DNA of 64,000 bases from DASUPK01 sp963744105 (GCA_963744105.1 CAVUSJ010000004.1:744001-808000), one strand, 5' to 3'; numbered from the stretch's first letter, positions 8,213-17,443 are shown. The notes: generated by a model not told the origin, from the letters alone. Numbers and translations are program-made.

Positions 8213-9034
8213 ATGCCCGGCAAGCTCGTCGTCTGCCCGACGCCGATCGGGAACCTCGAGGACATCACCCTGCGGGTGCGCCGCGCCCTGTACGAGGCCG
8301 ACGTGATCGCCTGCGAGGACACTCGTCGCACCGGCCTGCTCCTCGAGCGGCTCGAGATCCAGGCCATGCGCCTGGCCTCCTATCACGAGGGGAACGAGGC
8401 GGAACGGGCCCGGGAGCTCGCCCAGCGGATCGAGCGAGGCGACAACGTCGCTCTCGTCTCGGACGCCGGGACCCCCGCGATCTCCGATCCGGGCTTCCGG
8501 CTGATCCGCGCCTGCATCGACCGCGATCTCGACATCGAGGTGCTTCCGGGCCCTTCCTCGATCATCACCGCGCTGGTCGTCTCCGGCCTGCCGACCCACC
8601 GCTTCCGCTTCCAGGGCTTCCTGCCTCGGAGGACGGGGGAGCTCGAGCGCGTCCTCCAGTCGACCGAGACGCTGATCGCCTTCGAGTCCCCGCGGCGCCT
8701 CCCCGAGTCGCTGCGCGCGCTGGCCCAGCTCGCGCCGGACCGCCCGGCGGCCGTCTGCCGTGAGCTGACCAAGCTTCACGAGGAGATCGCCCGCGGCACG
8801 CTCGGCGAGCTCTCCCGGCGCTTCCGAGACGAGGCCCGCGGGGAGATCGTGGTCGTGATCGGGCCGGCGGCCGAGCGGGGCACGGCGGACATCGGCTTCG
8901 CCACCGACGCGTTGCGCGGCCTGATCCGCGCCGGGGCACGGCCGCGGGCCGCGGCGAGCGTGGTCTCCGCGCTGACGGGTGTGCCGGCCAACGATCTCTA
9001 CAAGGGGATCACCGGGCGGGATCCCAGGCGCTAG
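8213..9034 (+). CDS. rsmI: 16S rRNA (cytidine1402-2'-O)-methyltransferase RsmI
   Basis: This 273-residue tetrapyrrole-methylase-fold enzyme uses S-adenosylmethionine to 2'-O-methylate C1402 in the ribosomal P site. Family signatures are LVVCPTPIGNLEDITLRVRR, ACEDTRRTG, SDAGTPAISDPGF and LPGPSSIITALVVSGL. The length is normal for the family (about 280). It sits just upstream of metG, as in other actinobacteria. Its stop codon is one base from the convergent beta-propeller gene. Confidence 0.96.
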   Translation: MPGKLVVCPTPIGNLEDITLRVRRALYEADVIACEDTRRTGLLLERLEIQAMRLASYHEGNEAERARELAQRIERGDNVALVSDAGTPAISDPGFRLIRACIDRDLDIEVLPGPSSIITALVVSGLPTHRFRFQGFLPRRTGELERVLQSTETLIAFESPRRLPESLRALAQLAPDRPAAVCRELTKLHEEIARGTLGELSRRFRDEARGEIVVVIGPAAERGTADIGFATDALRGLIRAGARPRAAASVVSALTGVPANDLYKGITGRDPRR

Positions 9035-9035
9035 G

Positions 9036-10295
9036 TCAACCCGCGAGGTTCCGGTTCTTCTTGACGAAGCCGTGCACGGAGGCGCCGTGCGCGGGGTGGA
9101 GCGAGTAGATCACCTGGTACCCGGTCACGTAGAGGCGCCGGCCGTCCGAGATCACCGGGTTGTAGGCGCCGTCGCGTGACTGGAAGACCGGCTTCCCGTC
9201 GGTGGCGCGGAAGCCGAAGGTCTCGGTCGTCTTCAGGTCTCCGGCGTAGAAGATGTCGCCGACCATGCTGCCGGCGCCGGAGACCGGGCCGGCGGCGTAG
9301 CGCGACCAGCGCTGGCTTCCGTTGCGGGCGTTGAGCGCGTAGACCGTGCCGTCGTAGGAGCCGAAGTAGACGCTGGGCGGCGTGTCCGGCGTCTTCGCGG
9401 CTGTGGCGGCGCTGTACACGTAGCCGCTCGTGGAGGTGCTCCAGTCCTCCGAGCCGGTCCGCTCGTCCCAGGCGTGGAAGCCGCCGCTCAGGTCTCCGGC
9501 GTAGACCCGCCCGAACGCGACCGCGGCGGTGCCGTAGATGCTGTCGCCGGCGTGCGCCGTCCAGCGGATCGCTCCGTTGCTCGCCCGCATGGCGGTCATC
9601 TGGCCGCCGTAGTCGCCGACGAAGACCGTCCCCGCGTCGTAGGCGGGGGATGCCTTCACGGCGCCGCTCACCGGGGTGCTCCAGAGCTCCTTGCCGGTTC
9701 GCGCGTTGAGCGCGTAGACCGAGCCGCACTCGCAGCCCGCGATCACCTCGTGGCCGACCACCAGCGGCGTCGACTCGGTGCGGCCGGGCAGCGGATGCCT
9801 CCAGACGACCTTGCCGTTCGCGGCGTTGAGCGCCTGGACCTGGCCGGGCTCTAGGTTCGAGATGAAGAGGCGGCCGTTCGAGTAGGTCGGACCCGAGGCG
9901 TTCAGGGTGGCGACGTCGCGGCGCCAGCGGGGCTTGCCGTTGCGCGCGTTGAGCGCGAACGCCTCGCCGTTGTTGTCGATCCCGTAGAGCGTCCCGCCGG
10001 CGACGACCGGCGAGTACTCCATCAGGTGACCCGCGTCGTAGCTCCAGGCGAGCTTGTAGGGGGGCTTCACCCGATCGGTGGCGAGGTAGCGCGTCCGTGC
10101 CTGGTCGAACCCATAGGTCGGCCAGTCGGTGGAGCGGGGGGCCGGCGACCTGGCGGGCCTGGACGTGCTGGTGGTCGCCGGTTCGTTCGCGCTGCTCGGA
10201 GAGTGGAAGACGAGCCAGCCGACGAATCCGACGATCGCGACGAAGCCGACCATGCCGGCGATCGCCGCAGCCCGGTGCTCTGTCCAGAAAGTCAC
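9036..10295 (-). CDS. Membrane-anchored PQQ-type beta-propeller protein
   Basis: About 419 residues: one N-terminal membrane helix (about 12-34), a Ser/Thr/Pro linker, then an extracellular propeller built from at least six repeats of the form ALNA(R/A)(N/T)GK..W (for example ALNARNGKPRW, ALNAANGKVVW, ALNARTGKELW, AWDERTGSEDW). This is the PQQ-like/BamB fold. No catalytic dehydrogenase motif is visible, so a binding or scaffold role is likelier. GTG 10295 is preferred over ATG 10358, which would run into the divergent RemA-like gene. Confidence 0.85.
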   Translation of the reverse strand: MTFWTEHRAAAIAGMVGFVAIVGFVGWLVFHSPSSANEPATTSTSRPARSPAPRSTDWPTYGFDQARTRYLATDRVKPPYKLAWSYDAGHLMEYSPVVAGGTLYGIDNNGEAFALNARNGKPRWRRDVATLNASGPTYSNGRLFISNLEPGQVQALNAANGKVVWRHPLPGRTESTPLVVGHEVIAGCECGSVYALNARTGKELWSTPVSGAVKASPAYDAGTVFVGDYGGQMTAMRASNGAIRWTAHAGDSIYGTAAVAFGRVYAGDLSGGFHAWDERTGSEDWSTSTSGYVYSAATAAKTPDTPPSVYFGSYDGTVYALNARNGSQRWSRYAAGPVSGAGSMVGDIFYAGDLKTTETFGFRATDGKPVFQSRDGAYNPVISDGRRLYVTGYQVIYSLHPAHGASVHGFVKKNRNLAG

Positions 10296-10335
10296 GAAGG
10301 GCGATGTAATTCCCCTGTCTAAGCTGGAACTAACG

Positions 10336-10608
10336 ATGGCCAAACGAGAGCCGCGCATGGTCTCCCTCGGCTACGGCAAATTCGCCCGGGCCGATCGCAT
10401 CTACGCCCTCGTTCCGCTCGATCCGAAGGACCGCGGGGAGGGGCGACGCACCTACGTGCACGTGGACGACATGGCCGAGCCGATCGTCGCGTCGCGCTCC
10501 GAGCGAGCGATCCTGAACGACGTCGAGGAAGCGTTGACCGAGGCGGCGGGCATTCCGCGGCGGCGCCGCTCGTCGGCCGGGTCGAAGGGGCAGGAAAAGC
10601 TCCTGTAG
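10336..10608 (+). CDS. RemA-like (DUF370) protein
   Basis: This 90-residue protein matches the RemA/DUF370 pattern: the VSLGYGKFARADRIYALVPL strand near the N-terminus, an Arg-rich turn (GEGRRTYVHVDDMAEPIVASR), then SERAILNDVEEAL. In Bacillus, RemA is a DNA-wrapping activator of matrix and osmoprotection genes. In actinobacteria the family is little studied, so its role here is unknown. The C-terminal extension after residue 75 (RRRRSSAGSKG) is basic. It starts 15 bases upstream of metG and probably shares its transcript. Confidence 0.8.
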   Translation: MAKREPRMVSLGYGKFARADRIYALVPLDPKDRGEGRRTYVHVDDMAEPIVASRSERAILNDVEEALTEAAGIPRRRRSSAGSKGQEKLL

Positions 10609-10623
10609 TTAGGCTCACTTCCC

Positions 10624-12123
10624 GTGAGCTTCTACGTCACCACGCCGATCTACTACGTCAACGGCGAGCCCCACCTGGGCCACGCCTACTCGACGATCGC
10701 TGCCGACATCCTCGCCCGGCACCACCGCCAGCGAGGAGAGGACGTCTTCTTCCTCACCGGCACCGACGAGCACGGCGAGCCGGTCGCCCAGCAGGCCGAG
10801 GCCGAGGGCGTCACGCCGCGGGAGCTCGGCGACCGCCTCGCTCCGCGATTCAAGGAGATGGCGGCCAAGATCAACGCCTCCAACGACTTCTTCATCCGCA
10901 CCACGGACGAGGGCCACATGGAGCGGGTCCAGGAGATCGTCCAGCGGGTCTACGACAACGGCCACGTCTACGAGGGGATGTACGAGGGCTGGTACTGCCC
11001 GCGCTGCGCGGACTTCAAGACCGAGTCGGAGATCGGGCCCGACAACACCTGCCCGATCCACAAGATCCCGCTGACGAGAGAGGAGCAGAAGAACTGGTTC
11101 TTCCGGCTCTCCTCGTTCCAGGAGCCGCTCGAGCGCCTCTATGAGGAGCGGCCGGACTTCGTGGTCCCGGCGTTCCGCAAGAACGAGGCGCTCTCCTTCA
11201 TCAAGCAGGGCCTGCAGGACGTCTCGCTCTCGCGGAAGACCCTGAAGTGGGGCGTCCCGGTCCCCTGGGACTCCGATCAGGTGATCTACGTCTGGTTCGA
11301 CGCCCTGCTCAACTACTACACGGCGCTCGGCTACGGGGTCGAGGGGGAGGACGTGACCGAGAAGTTCTGGCCGCCCTTCCACATCCTCGCCAAGGACATC
11401 CTCAAGTTCCATGCCGTCTATTGGCCGGCCTTCCTGATGGCGGCGGACATCGAGCTGCCCACCGGGATGTTCATCCACGGCTTCCTGCTGATGGAGGGGC
11501 ACAAGATGTCCAAGTCGCTCGGCAACGTTCTCGACCCCGACCAGGTGATCGCCAAGTTCGGCGCCGACGCGCTGCGCTTCTACTGCTTCCGCGAAGTCTC
11601 CTTCGGCCAGGACGGGCAGATCTCGCCCGCCGGCTTCGAGTCCCGCTACGAGACCGAGCTCGCCGACCAGTACGGCAACCTGGCGAACCGCGTGCTCTCG
11701 ATGATCGGTCGCTACCGCGACGGAGTCGTCCCGGAGGCCAGGGCGGAGCCCGAGCTCGCAGGCGATCTCGAGGGTGCTCCGGAGCGGGTGCGCGCCCTCC
11801 TCCACGACGCGGAGCTCACCCAGGCTCTCGAGGAGATCTGGAAGCTGGTCAGGCGGCTCAACCAGTACGTCGAGGAGACGAAGCCGTGGGAGCTCTCGAA
11901 GGACGAGTCGGCGGCGGAGCGCCTCGATTCCGTGCTCTATGGCCTGGCCGAGGGCCTCCGTACCACCACCCTGCTGCTCCATGCCTACATGCCGGAGACG
12001 ACCGGCCGCCTGCTCGAAGCGCTCGAGGAGCCGTCCCGCGAGCTGGCCGATTTCGGCTCCCGGGGCGGGGGTCAGAAGCTCGGCGAGCTGGCCCCGCTCT
12101 TCCCGAAGCTCGCGCCCGCCTAG
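10624..12123 (+). CDS. metG: Methionyl-tRNA synthetase
   Basis: This 499-residue class I synthetase charges initiator and elongator tRNA-Met. The HIGH motif is HLGH (residues 17-20) and the KMSKS loop is intact (HKMSKSLGNV). The connective peptide carries Cys residues for zinc (YCPRCADFK, then TCPIH). It lacks the C-terminal Trbp111-like tRNA-binding domain, as is usual in actinobacteria. The GTG start is preceded only by a weak purine stretch. Gene order rsmI-metG-tatD-rsmA-ispE is conserved in actinobacteria. Confidence 0.97.
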   Translation: MSFYVTTPIYYVNGEPHLGHAYSTIAADILARHHRQRGEDVFFLTGTDEHGEPVAQQAEAEGVTPRELGDRLAPRFKEMAAKINASNDFFIRTTDEGHMERVQEIVQRVYDNGHVYEGMYEGWYCPRCADFKTESEIGPDNTCPIHKIPLTREEQKNWFFRLSSFQEPLERLYEERPDFVVPAFRKNEALSFIKQGLQDVSLSRKTLKWGVPVPWDSDQVIYVWFDALLNYYTALGYGVEGEDVTEKFWPPFHILAKDILKFHAVYWPAFLMAADIELPTGMFIHGFLLMEGHKMSKSLGNVLDPDQVIAKFGADALRFYCFREVSFGQDGQISPAGFESRYETELADQYGNLANRVLSMIGRYRDGVVPEARAEPELAGDLEGAPERVRALLHDAELTQALEEIWKLVRRLNQYVEETKPWELSKDESAAERLDSVLYGLAEGLRTTTLLLHAYMPETTGRLLEALEEPSRELADFGSRGGGQKLGELAPLFPKLAPA

Positions 12124-12196
12124 GGATCGGGAGGCCGGAAGCGCCGATGGTAGGGTGGCCCAACTGAACCGGAAGTCGAACAGGGAGGGCAGCTTG

Positions 12197-12622
12197 ATGA
12201 GCAGGAAGTCTCGAACGGGGGGCATTGCCGCGGCCATCGCAGTGACCGGAGCGCTCCTGCTCCCGGCAGCCGGCGCGTCCGCCGCGCCGACGGCTCACAA
12301 GTCGGGCGCGATCGTCAACTACACGACCACCGGCAAGCTGAAGATCGCCAAGAAGATCTCCGTCCCGTTCGTCTGCTCGGTGAACTGCGACGTCGTCTCC
12401 ACGCTCAAGATCAAGGGCCCGTTCGTGAAGGGCTCGGACACTGAGCAGGCATCCCTGGACGCCGGTGTGGTGGCGGCTCACTTCATCAAGCCGAGCGGGC
12501 CGCTGAAGAAGCTGATGCGGGCCAACCCCGGTCGCTACAAGCTGGTCAGCCACGTCACGGCGACCGACCCGGCCACGGGCGCGGTCGACAAGATCTCTCA
12601 CGCCTTCAAGCTGAAGAGATAA
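12197..12622 (+). CDS. Secreted small protein of unknown function
   Basis: The 141-residue product begins with a Sec signal (positively charged MSRKSRTGG, hydrophobic IAAAIAVTGALLLPAAG, cleavage near ASA-AP). A mature domain of about 105 residues with two Cys (VCSVNCDVVSTLKIKGP) likely forms a beta-rich fold. GGGAGG lies about 7 bases before ATG 12197. I recognise no family. It sits between metG and a secreted serine protease, where Mycobacterium carries other secreted factors such as rpfB. Confidence 0.72.
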   Translation: MSRKSRTGGIAAAIAVTGALLLPAAGASAAPTAHKSGAIVNYTTTGKLKIAKKISVPFVCSVNCDVVSTLKIKGPFVKGSDTEQASLDAGVVAAHFIKPSGPLKKLMRANPGRYKLVSHVTATDPATGAVDKISHAFKLKR

Positions 12623-12640
12623 GCCTCTACCCTGCCCGCG

Positions 12641-13489
12641 ATGCTTTTTCGTATCGCCAGGGTGGGAGTGGTGGCGACCTGCGCCCTCGCGCTGATCGCT
12701 GCGCTCGGCGCCGGTATCGCGGACGCGAGCCCGCGCGCCGGCAAGAGCGTGATCGGCGGCACCCCGGCGAGCGTCGACCAGTGGCCGTTCGCCGCGGCCG
12801 TGCTGACGCCGACCACGCTCTGCACGGGCACCGTGATCTCCTCGACCAAGGTCCTCACGGCCGGACATTGCGTCGGAGATCCGGCGACGATGACCATCAG
12901 GACCCAGTCGCCCTCGGCGTTCGCCGGGGGCGAGGTGCACTCCGTTTCGTCCGTCGCGTACGCGCCGGGGTTCTCGCACGGCTTCGAGAACGACCTCGCG
13001 ATCCTGACCCTCCGGACGCCGACCAGCACCACGCCGATCCAGGTCGCGAGCGCAGCCGAGGACGCCGCCTACACGCGGCCCGGCGCCCAGCTCGCGGTGG
13101 CCGGCTACGGGAATCGCAACCCGCTGATCGTCGGCAAACCCCGCATCGGCGTGCTGACGGCGACCAACGTCACCTCCAAGTTCTGCCCGCTGCCGGTATG
13201 GGCGATCTGTGACTCCGGCCGCCGGGTGGGGAGGGCCTTCAGGCGGCTGCGGGGAGCGGTGAAGCGGCAGACGGTGAAGGCGGCCGTCTGCTCGGGTGAC
13301 AGCGGCGGTCCGCTGGTCGCGAACACTCCCGCCGGGCCCCGCCTGGTCGGGACGGCCGAGGCGAGCACCGCGCCGCCCTCCAAGCGCAACCCGTTCTTCT
13401 TCGTGATCTGCGGGCTGAAGGGCTACCCGTCGATCCACACTCGCTCCGCCCTCTACACCGACTTCATCCAGGCCAATCTCGGCCCATAG
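12641..13489 (+). CDS. Secreted trypsin-like (S1) serine protease
   Basis: The 282-residue precursor has an N-terminal signal sequence (about 1-29) and a chymotrypsin-fold domain. The catalytic triad is clear: His76 in VLTAGHCVG, Asp118 in ENDLAILTL and Ser221 in VCSGDSGGPLV. The mature N-terminus may be generated before VIGGTPASVDQWPF, equivalent to the trypsin IVGG activation site; a very short propeptide would then precede it. Cys pairs suggest disulfides. Substrate unknown. It lies 18 bases after the preceding secreted protein and may be expressed with it. Confidence 0.92.
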   Translation: MLFRIARVGVVATCALALIAALGAGIADASPRAGKSVIGGTPASVDQWPFAAAVLTPTTLCTGTVISSTKVLTAGHCVGDPATMTIRTQSPSAFAGGEVHSVSSVAYAPGFSHGFENDLAILTLRTPTSTTPIQVASAAEDAAYTRPGAQLAVAGYGNRNPLIVGKPRIGVLTATNVTSKFCPLPVWAICDSGRRVGRAFRRLRGAVKRQTVKAAVCSGDSGGPLVANTPAGPRLVGTAEASTAPPSKRNPFFFVICGLKGYPSIHTRSALYTDFIQANLGP

Positions 13490-13498
13490 ACTCGCCGC

Positions 13499-14269
13499 GT
13501 GGTAGACACCCACGCTCACCTCGGGCTCTGCGAGCCGGCGGAGGCCGAGCTGATCGCGGCGGCCCGGGCTGCCGGGGTCAATCGCATCCTCACGGTCGGC
13601 CTCGGCGAGGACTCGAATCCCGCCGCCGCGACCTCAGCGGCGGCCAACGAGGAGGTCTTCGCCGCCGTCGGCCGGCACCCGAACAGCGCCGGCGGCTTCG
13701 ATGACCGGGCCGCGGAGGCCATCGAGGAGGTCTGCGCTCGCCCCGGCGTCGTGGCTGTGGGCGAGACGGGACTGGACTTCTTCCGCGACCGCTCGGACCC
13801 CGAGGATCAGCGGCGGGCCTTCTCGGCTCAGATCGGGATCGCGAAGCGCACCGGGAAGGCGCTCGTCATCCACCTGCGCGACCGCGAGGGCTCCGAGGAT
13901 GCGGTCTCGGAGGCATTCGACACGCTCTCCCGCGAGGCGGATGGCGTCGAGGTGATCCTGCATTGCTTCTCCGCGCACCCGCGGTGGGCCGAGCGCGCGG
14001 CCGAGCGGGGCTGGTACTGCTCGTTCGCCGGCAACCTGACCTACCCGAAGTCCGAGCTGATCAGGGAGGCGGCTGGGATCGTGCCCGACGATCGCCTTTT
14101 GGTGGAGACCGACTCTCCGTTCCTGGCGCCGCAGCCGGTCCGGGGCAAGCCGAACCAGCCCGCGAACGTGGTCGCGACGGCGGAGAGGCTCGCTGAGATC
14201 CGCGGCGTCCCGTACGGTGAGCTCGAGGAGATCGTGGAGGCGAACGCCGCGAGAGTCTTCGGGTGGTGA
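13499..14269 (+). CDS. tatD: TatD-family metal-dependent deoxyribonuclease
   Basis: This 256-residue TIM-barrel amidohydrolase-type nuclease has the family opening VDTHAHLG at its GTG start (13499), ETGLDFFRD in the middle and the terminal signature VETDSPFLAPQPVRGKPNQP. TatD enzymes are 3'-5' DNA exonucleases linked to repair and DNA turnover. The last 7 bases overlap rsmA, so translation is coupled in a tatD-rsmA-ispE-DedA/PAP2 operon. Confidence 0.95.
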   Translation: MVDTHAHLGLCEPAEAELIAAARAAGVNRILTVGLGEDSNPAAATSAAANEEVFAAVGRHPNSAGGFDDRAAEAIEEVCARPGVVAVGETGLDFFRDRSDPEDQRRAFSAQIGIAKRTGKALVIHLRDREGSEDAVSEAFDTLSREADGVEVILHCFSAHPRWAERAAERGWYCSFAGNLTYPKSELIREAAGIVPDDRLLVETDSPFLAPQPVRGKPNQPANVVATAERLAEIRGVPYGELEEIVEANAARVFGW

Positions 14270-15072
14270 GCGGTCGCGCCGGGCCGCCGGAACGCTCGCC
14301 GCGCCGGCTCGGCCAGAACTTCCTCGCCGACCCCAACCTCCTGGACGCGATCGTCCGTGAGGCGAGCCTGACCCCGGAGGATGTGGTGCTCGAGGTCGGA
14401 GGTGGGGGAGGTGCTCTGACCGAGCGGGTCGCTCCGGAGGTGCGCTGCCTGCACGTGATCGAGATCGACGAGCGGCTGCGCGACGAGCTCGAGCCGCTGG
14501 CAGGGGAGCTGGGCAGCATCGACCTCGTCTGGGCCGACGCCATGAAGGCCGATCTCGGGCGGCTGGCTCCGGCGCCGACCAAGATGGTGGCCAACCTTCC
14601 GTATTCGATCGCCACGCCCCTGCTGATCAGGACGATCGCCGAGCTGCCCTCGATCGAGACCTGGCTGGTGATGGTCCAGCGGGAGATCGCCGACCGGCTC
14701 CGCGCCGAGCCGGGTACGCGCGAGTACGGATCGCCGAGCGTGCTCGTGCAGCTCGCCTGCGAGGTGACGATGCTCCGCACCGTGGATCCGGCCGTCTTCG
14801 TGCCCCGACCGCGCGTCGAGTCGGCGCTTCTCCGGCTCCTTCGGAAGGGCCCGGGAGCGTCGGAGGAGCTCGCGGCCCTGGTGCGCCTCGCGTTCGCCCA
14901 CCGGCGAAAGTCCCTCGCCCGCTCGCTGGAGCTCGCACGAGCCGGCAGCCTGGAACCGGCGCGAAGCGCGCTGGAGTCGATCGGAAAGCCGGCGGACGCC
15001 CGGGCTGAGACGCTCTCGCCCGAGGAGTTCACCCGCTTCGCCGAGGCCCTCGGAGAACGGAGCGCCACATGA
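14263..15072 (+). CDS. rsmA: 16S rRNA adenine(1518/1519)-N6-dimethyltransferase RsmA (KsgA)
   Basis: The 269-residue SAM-dependent enzyme dimethylates two adjacent adenines in the helix 45 loop. Signatures include LGQNFLADPNLLDAIV, the SAM-binding VLEVGGGGGALTERV and the catalytic NLPY (VANLPYSIATPLL). GTG at 14263 overlaps the end of tatD, and the stop overlaps ispE by 4 bases (ATGA). Confidence 0.96.
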   Translation: MVSGRAGPPERSPRRLGQNFLADPNLLDAIVREASLTPEDVVLEVGGGGGALTERVAPEVRCLHVIEIDERLRDELEPLAGELGSIDLVWADAMKADLGRLAPAPTKMVANLPYSIATPLLIRTIAELPSIETWLVMVQREIADRLRAEPGTREYGSPSVLVQLACEVTMLRTVDPAVFVPRPRVESALLRLLRKGPGASEELAALVRLAFAHRRKSLARSLELARAGSLEPARSALESIGKPADARAETLSPEEFTRFAEALGERSAT

Positions 15073-15923
15073 GTGTGGCGGAGATGCCCGGGACCATGCT
15101 GGCCCCGGCGAAGCTCAACCTCTGCCTCTACGTCGGCCCGACCCGCGACGACGGCCTGCACGAGATTCGCTCCCTGTTCGAGCCGCTCGAGCTCGCGGAC
15201 GAGCTGAAGCTGACGGAGGCCGCGGCCGACGAGGTGATCATCGAGGGGATCGAGGGCACGGACCTGACCGCCAGGGCTCTTGCCGCCCTGCGGGAGAACG
15301 GCTGGCAGGGGCCACCGCTCCGCATCGAGGTGACGAAGCGGGTCCCGGTGGCCGCGGGGCTGGGCGGCGGGAGCGCTGACGCGGCGGCGGTCCTGCGGCT
15401 CGCCCGGGGCGAGATCGAAGGGCTGCGCTCGATCGCGGCGCGGATAGGCGCCGATGTTCCATCGCAGCTTCAGCCCCGCGCCTGCCTCGTCGCCGGAGCC
15501 GGCGAGGTGATCGAGCCCGCTCCGCCGCCCGCCGAGCACGGCGTGGTTCTGATCCCGCAGGAGGAGGGCCTCGCGACCGCAGCGGTCTACGCCGAGGCCG
15601 ATCGTCTCGGGACGCCGCGAGGCGAGAACGAGCTGGAGGCGATCCGGCGGCAGCTCCGCGACGCCGTGGACCAAGGCGGCTCGCCGCTCGACTACCGAGA
15701 GCACCTCATCAACGACCTGCAGCCGGCGGCGATCTCCCTGCGGCCCGAGATCGAGAGCGCGCTGAGCGCGCTCGAGCTGGCGGGTGCCGCCCACGCGATG
15801 GTGACCGGTTCCGGGCCCACGGCGTTCGGCCTTTATCCGACAGTCGATGAGGCGGTCGCCGCGGCGAAGACGCTCAGCGAGAGCTTCCCCAGTGCGGTCG
15901 CGACCGCTCCGCTGGCCGGATGA
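15069..15923 (+). CDS. ispE: 4-diphosphocytidyl-2-C-methyl-D-erythritol kinase
   Basis: This 284-residue GHMP kinase performs the ATP-dependent step of the MEP isoprenoid pathway. The substrate end is APAKLNLCLYVG and the ATP loop is VAAGLGGGSADAAAVLRL. The C-terminal AHAMVTGSGPTAFGLYP completes the family pattern. It is coupled to rsmA upstream and to the DedA-PAP2 fusion downstream through ATGA overlaps, so isoprenoid supply and a lipid phosphatase are co-expressed. Confidence 0.95.
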   Translation: MSVAEMPGTMLAPAKLNLCLYVGPTRDDGLHEIRSLFEPLELADELKLTEAAADEVIIEGIEGTDLTARALAALRENGWQGPPLRIEVTKRVPVAAGLGGGSADAAAVLRLARGEIEGLRSIAARIGADVPSQLQPRACLVAGAGEVIEPAPPPAEHGVVLIPQEEGLATAAVYAEADRLGTPRGENELEAIRRQLRDAVDQGGSPLDYREHLINDLQPAAISLRPEIESALSALELAGAAHAMVTGSGPTAFGLYPTVDEAVAAAKTLSESFPSAVATAPLAG

Positions 15924-17443
15924 AGGGCTCCCGGATCAGCTGGGAGTGGGTGCGGCGGGGCCTGCTGGTGGCCGCGATCGTGGCCTTCTTCGTGTTCCGC
16001 GGCGATCTGCCGCACATCGACCTGGAGGGTGCGATCCAGGACCTCTCCGAGGGACTCGGCGCCTGGACCTATCTGCTTGTCGGAGCGCTCGCCTTCCTCG
16101 AGACGGGAGCTTTCGTCGGGCTGATCGCGCCGGGCGAGTTCACCGTGATGCTCGGCGGCGCTGTGGCGGGCCAGGGGGACATCTCCCTTCCGGTGATCCT
16201 GGCGATCACCTGGGCCTGCGCCTTCGCCGGGGACTCCGTCAGCTTCCTGCTCGGCGCGCGGCTCGGCCGGGACTTCCTGATCAGGCACGGCCAGCGGGTG
16301 CGGATCACGGAGGAGCGCCTCGAGCAGGTGGAGAGCTATTTCTCCCGCTACGGCGGGCGCACGATCCTGATCGGCCGCTTCATCGGGCTGGTCCGCGCCC
16401 TCGCTCCGTTCATCGCGGGGAGCAGCAAGATGCCGTACCGAGCCTTCGCGCCGTTCAGCATCCTGGGCACCGGCCTCTGGTCGACCGGGCTGATCCTGGC
16501 CGGCTACTTCTTCGCACAGAGCCTCGACACCGTCACCAAGGACGTCGGCAAGGGGCTGTTCGTGTTCGCGATCGTCATCGGGGTGATCGTCGGCGTCTAC
16601 GTCGGCTACCGCTACCTGCGGGCGCCGGAGAACCGCAGGAAGCTCGCGGCCGAGATGGAGAAGCGCCGGGTGCTGCGGCCGTTGCTGGTGCTGGGGCGGC
16701 GACTGAGGCCGCAGTTCGCCTTCGTCGGCCGCCGCCTGACACCTGGCGGCCTCGGTCTCGAGCTCACCACCTTGCTCGCGGCGCTCTCGGTGGGCCTCTT
16801 CGTCGTGATCGCGTACTGGGGTGTGGTCTCGGGCGATCCTGGGCCGACGCCCGGGGACCAGACGGCGCTCAACGTCGCCCACGACCTGCAGGCCTCCTGG
16901 CTCACCACGGCCGCCAAGGAGTTCACCCACCTCGGCTCGGGCTGGGTGACCTGGCCGCTGGCCGCCCTGGCGGCCGTCGCTCTTGCCGCGACGAGGCGGT
17001 GGCCGGAGTTCTGGGTCCTGGTCGCGGGGATGACGTTGACGATCCTGCTCGTCCACGGGATCAAGGGCTGGACCGACCGCCCCCGTCCGCCGGATCCGCT
17101 CGTCTCGGCCTCAGGGTCGGCCTTCCCCAGCGGCCACGCGGCCTACTCGACCCTCTACGTCTGGCTCTCGGTGACGCTGGCCCTGCGACTGGCGCCGGAC
17201 GTCACCAAGCGCAGCCTGATGATCACGGCGGGCATCGTGCTGGCGGCTCTGGTCGGGCTCACCCGCGTCTACCTGCGGGTCCACTGGATGAGCGACGTGA
17301 CCTCGGGGTGGGCCCTCGGTCTCTCCTGCTTCTCGGCGGCCGCCATCGTCGCGCTGATCTACTCCTACATCCGCCACAATCCCCGGCGTCATGAACGGGC
17401 CTCTCAGCTCGATCCTGGCGCCGGTGCTGGCGCTGGGAACTGA
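15920..17443 (+). CDS. DedA (VTT) and PAP2 phosphatase fusion membrane protein
   Basis: The 507-residue protein joins two membrane domains. Residues about 30-215 are DedA/SNARE-associated (EFTVMLGGAVAGQGDISLP, then FIGLVRALAPFIAGSSKMPY, a characteristic Arg/Pro re-entrant region); DedA proteins include undecaprenyl-phosphate flippases. Residues about 280-490 are a PAP2 phosphatase with KGWTDRPRPP, FPSGHAAYS and a final motif ending RVHWMSD. Dephosphorylating a polyprenyl or phosphatidyl lipid and moving it across the membrane in one chain is an attractive inference. It lies directly after ispE, at the entry to polyprenyl synthesis. Confidence 0.92.
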   Translation: MKGSRISWEWVRRGLLVAAIVAFFVFRGDLPHIDLEGAIQDLSEGLGAWTYLLVGALAFLETGAFVGLIAPGEFTVMLGGAVAGQGDISLPVILAITWACAFAGDSVSFLLGARLGRDFLIRHGQRVRITEERLEQVESYFSRYGGRTILIGRFIGLVRALAPFIAGSSKMPYRAFAPFSILGTGLWSTGLILAGYFFAQSLDTVTKDVGKGLFVFAIVIGVIVGVYVGYRYLRAPENRRKLAAEMEKRRVLRPLLVLGRRLRPQFAFVGRRLTPGGLGLELTTLLAALSVGLFVVIAYWGVVSGDPGPTPGDQTALNVAHDLQASWLTTAAKEFTHLGSGWVTWPLAALAAVALAATRRWPEFWVLVAGMTLTILLVHGIKGWTDRPRPPDPLVSASGSAFPSGHAAYSTLYVWLSVTLALRLAPDVTKRSLMITAGIVLAALVGLTRVYLRVHWMSDVTSGWALGLSCFSAAAIVALIYSYIRHNPRRHERASQLDPGAGAGAGN

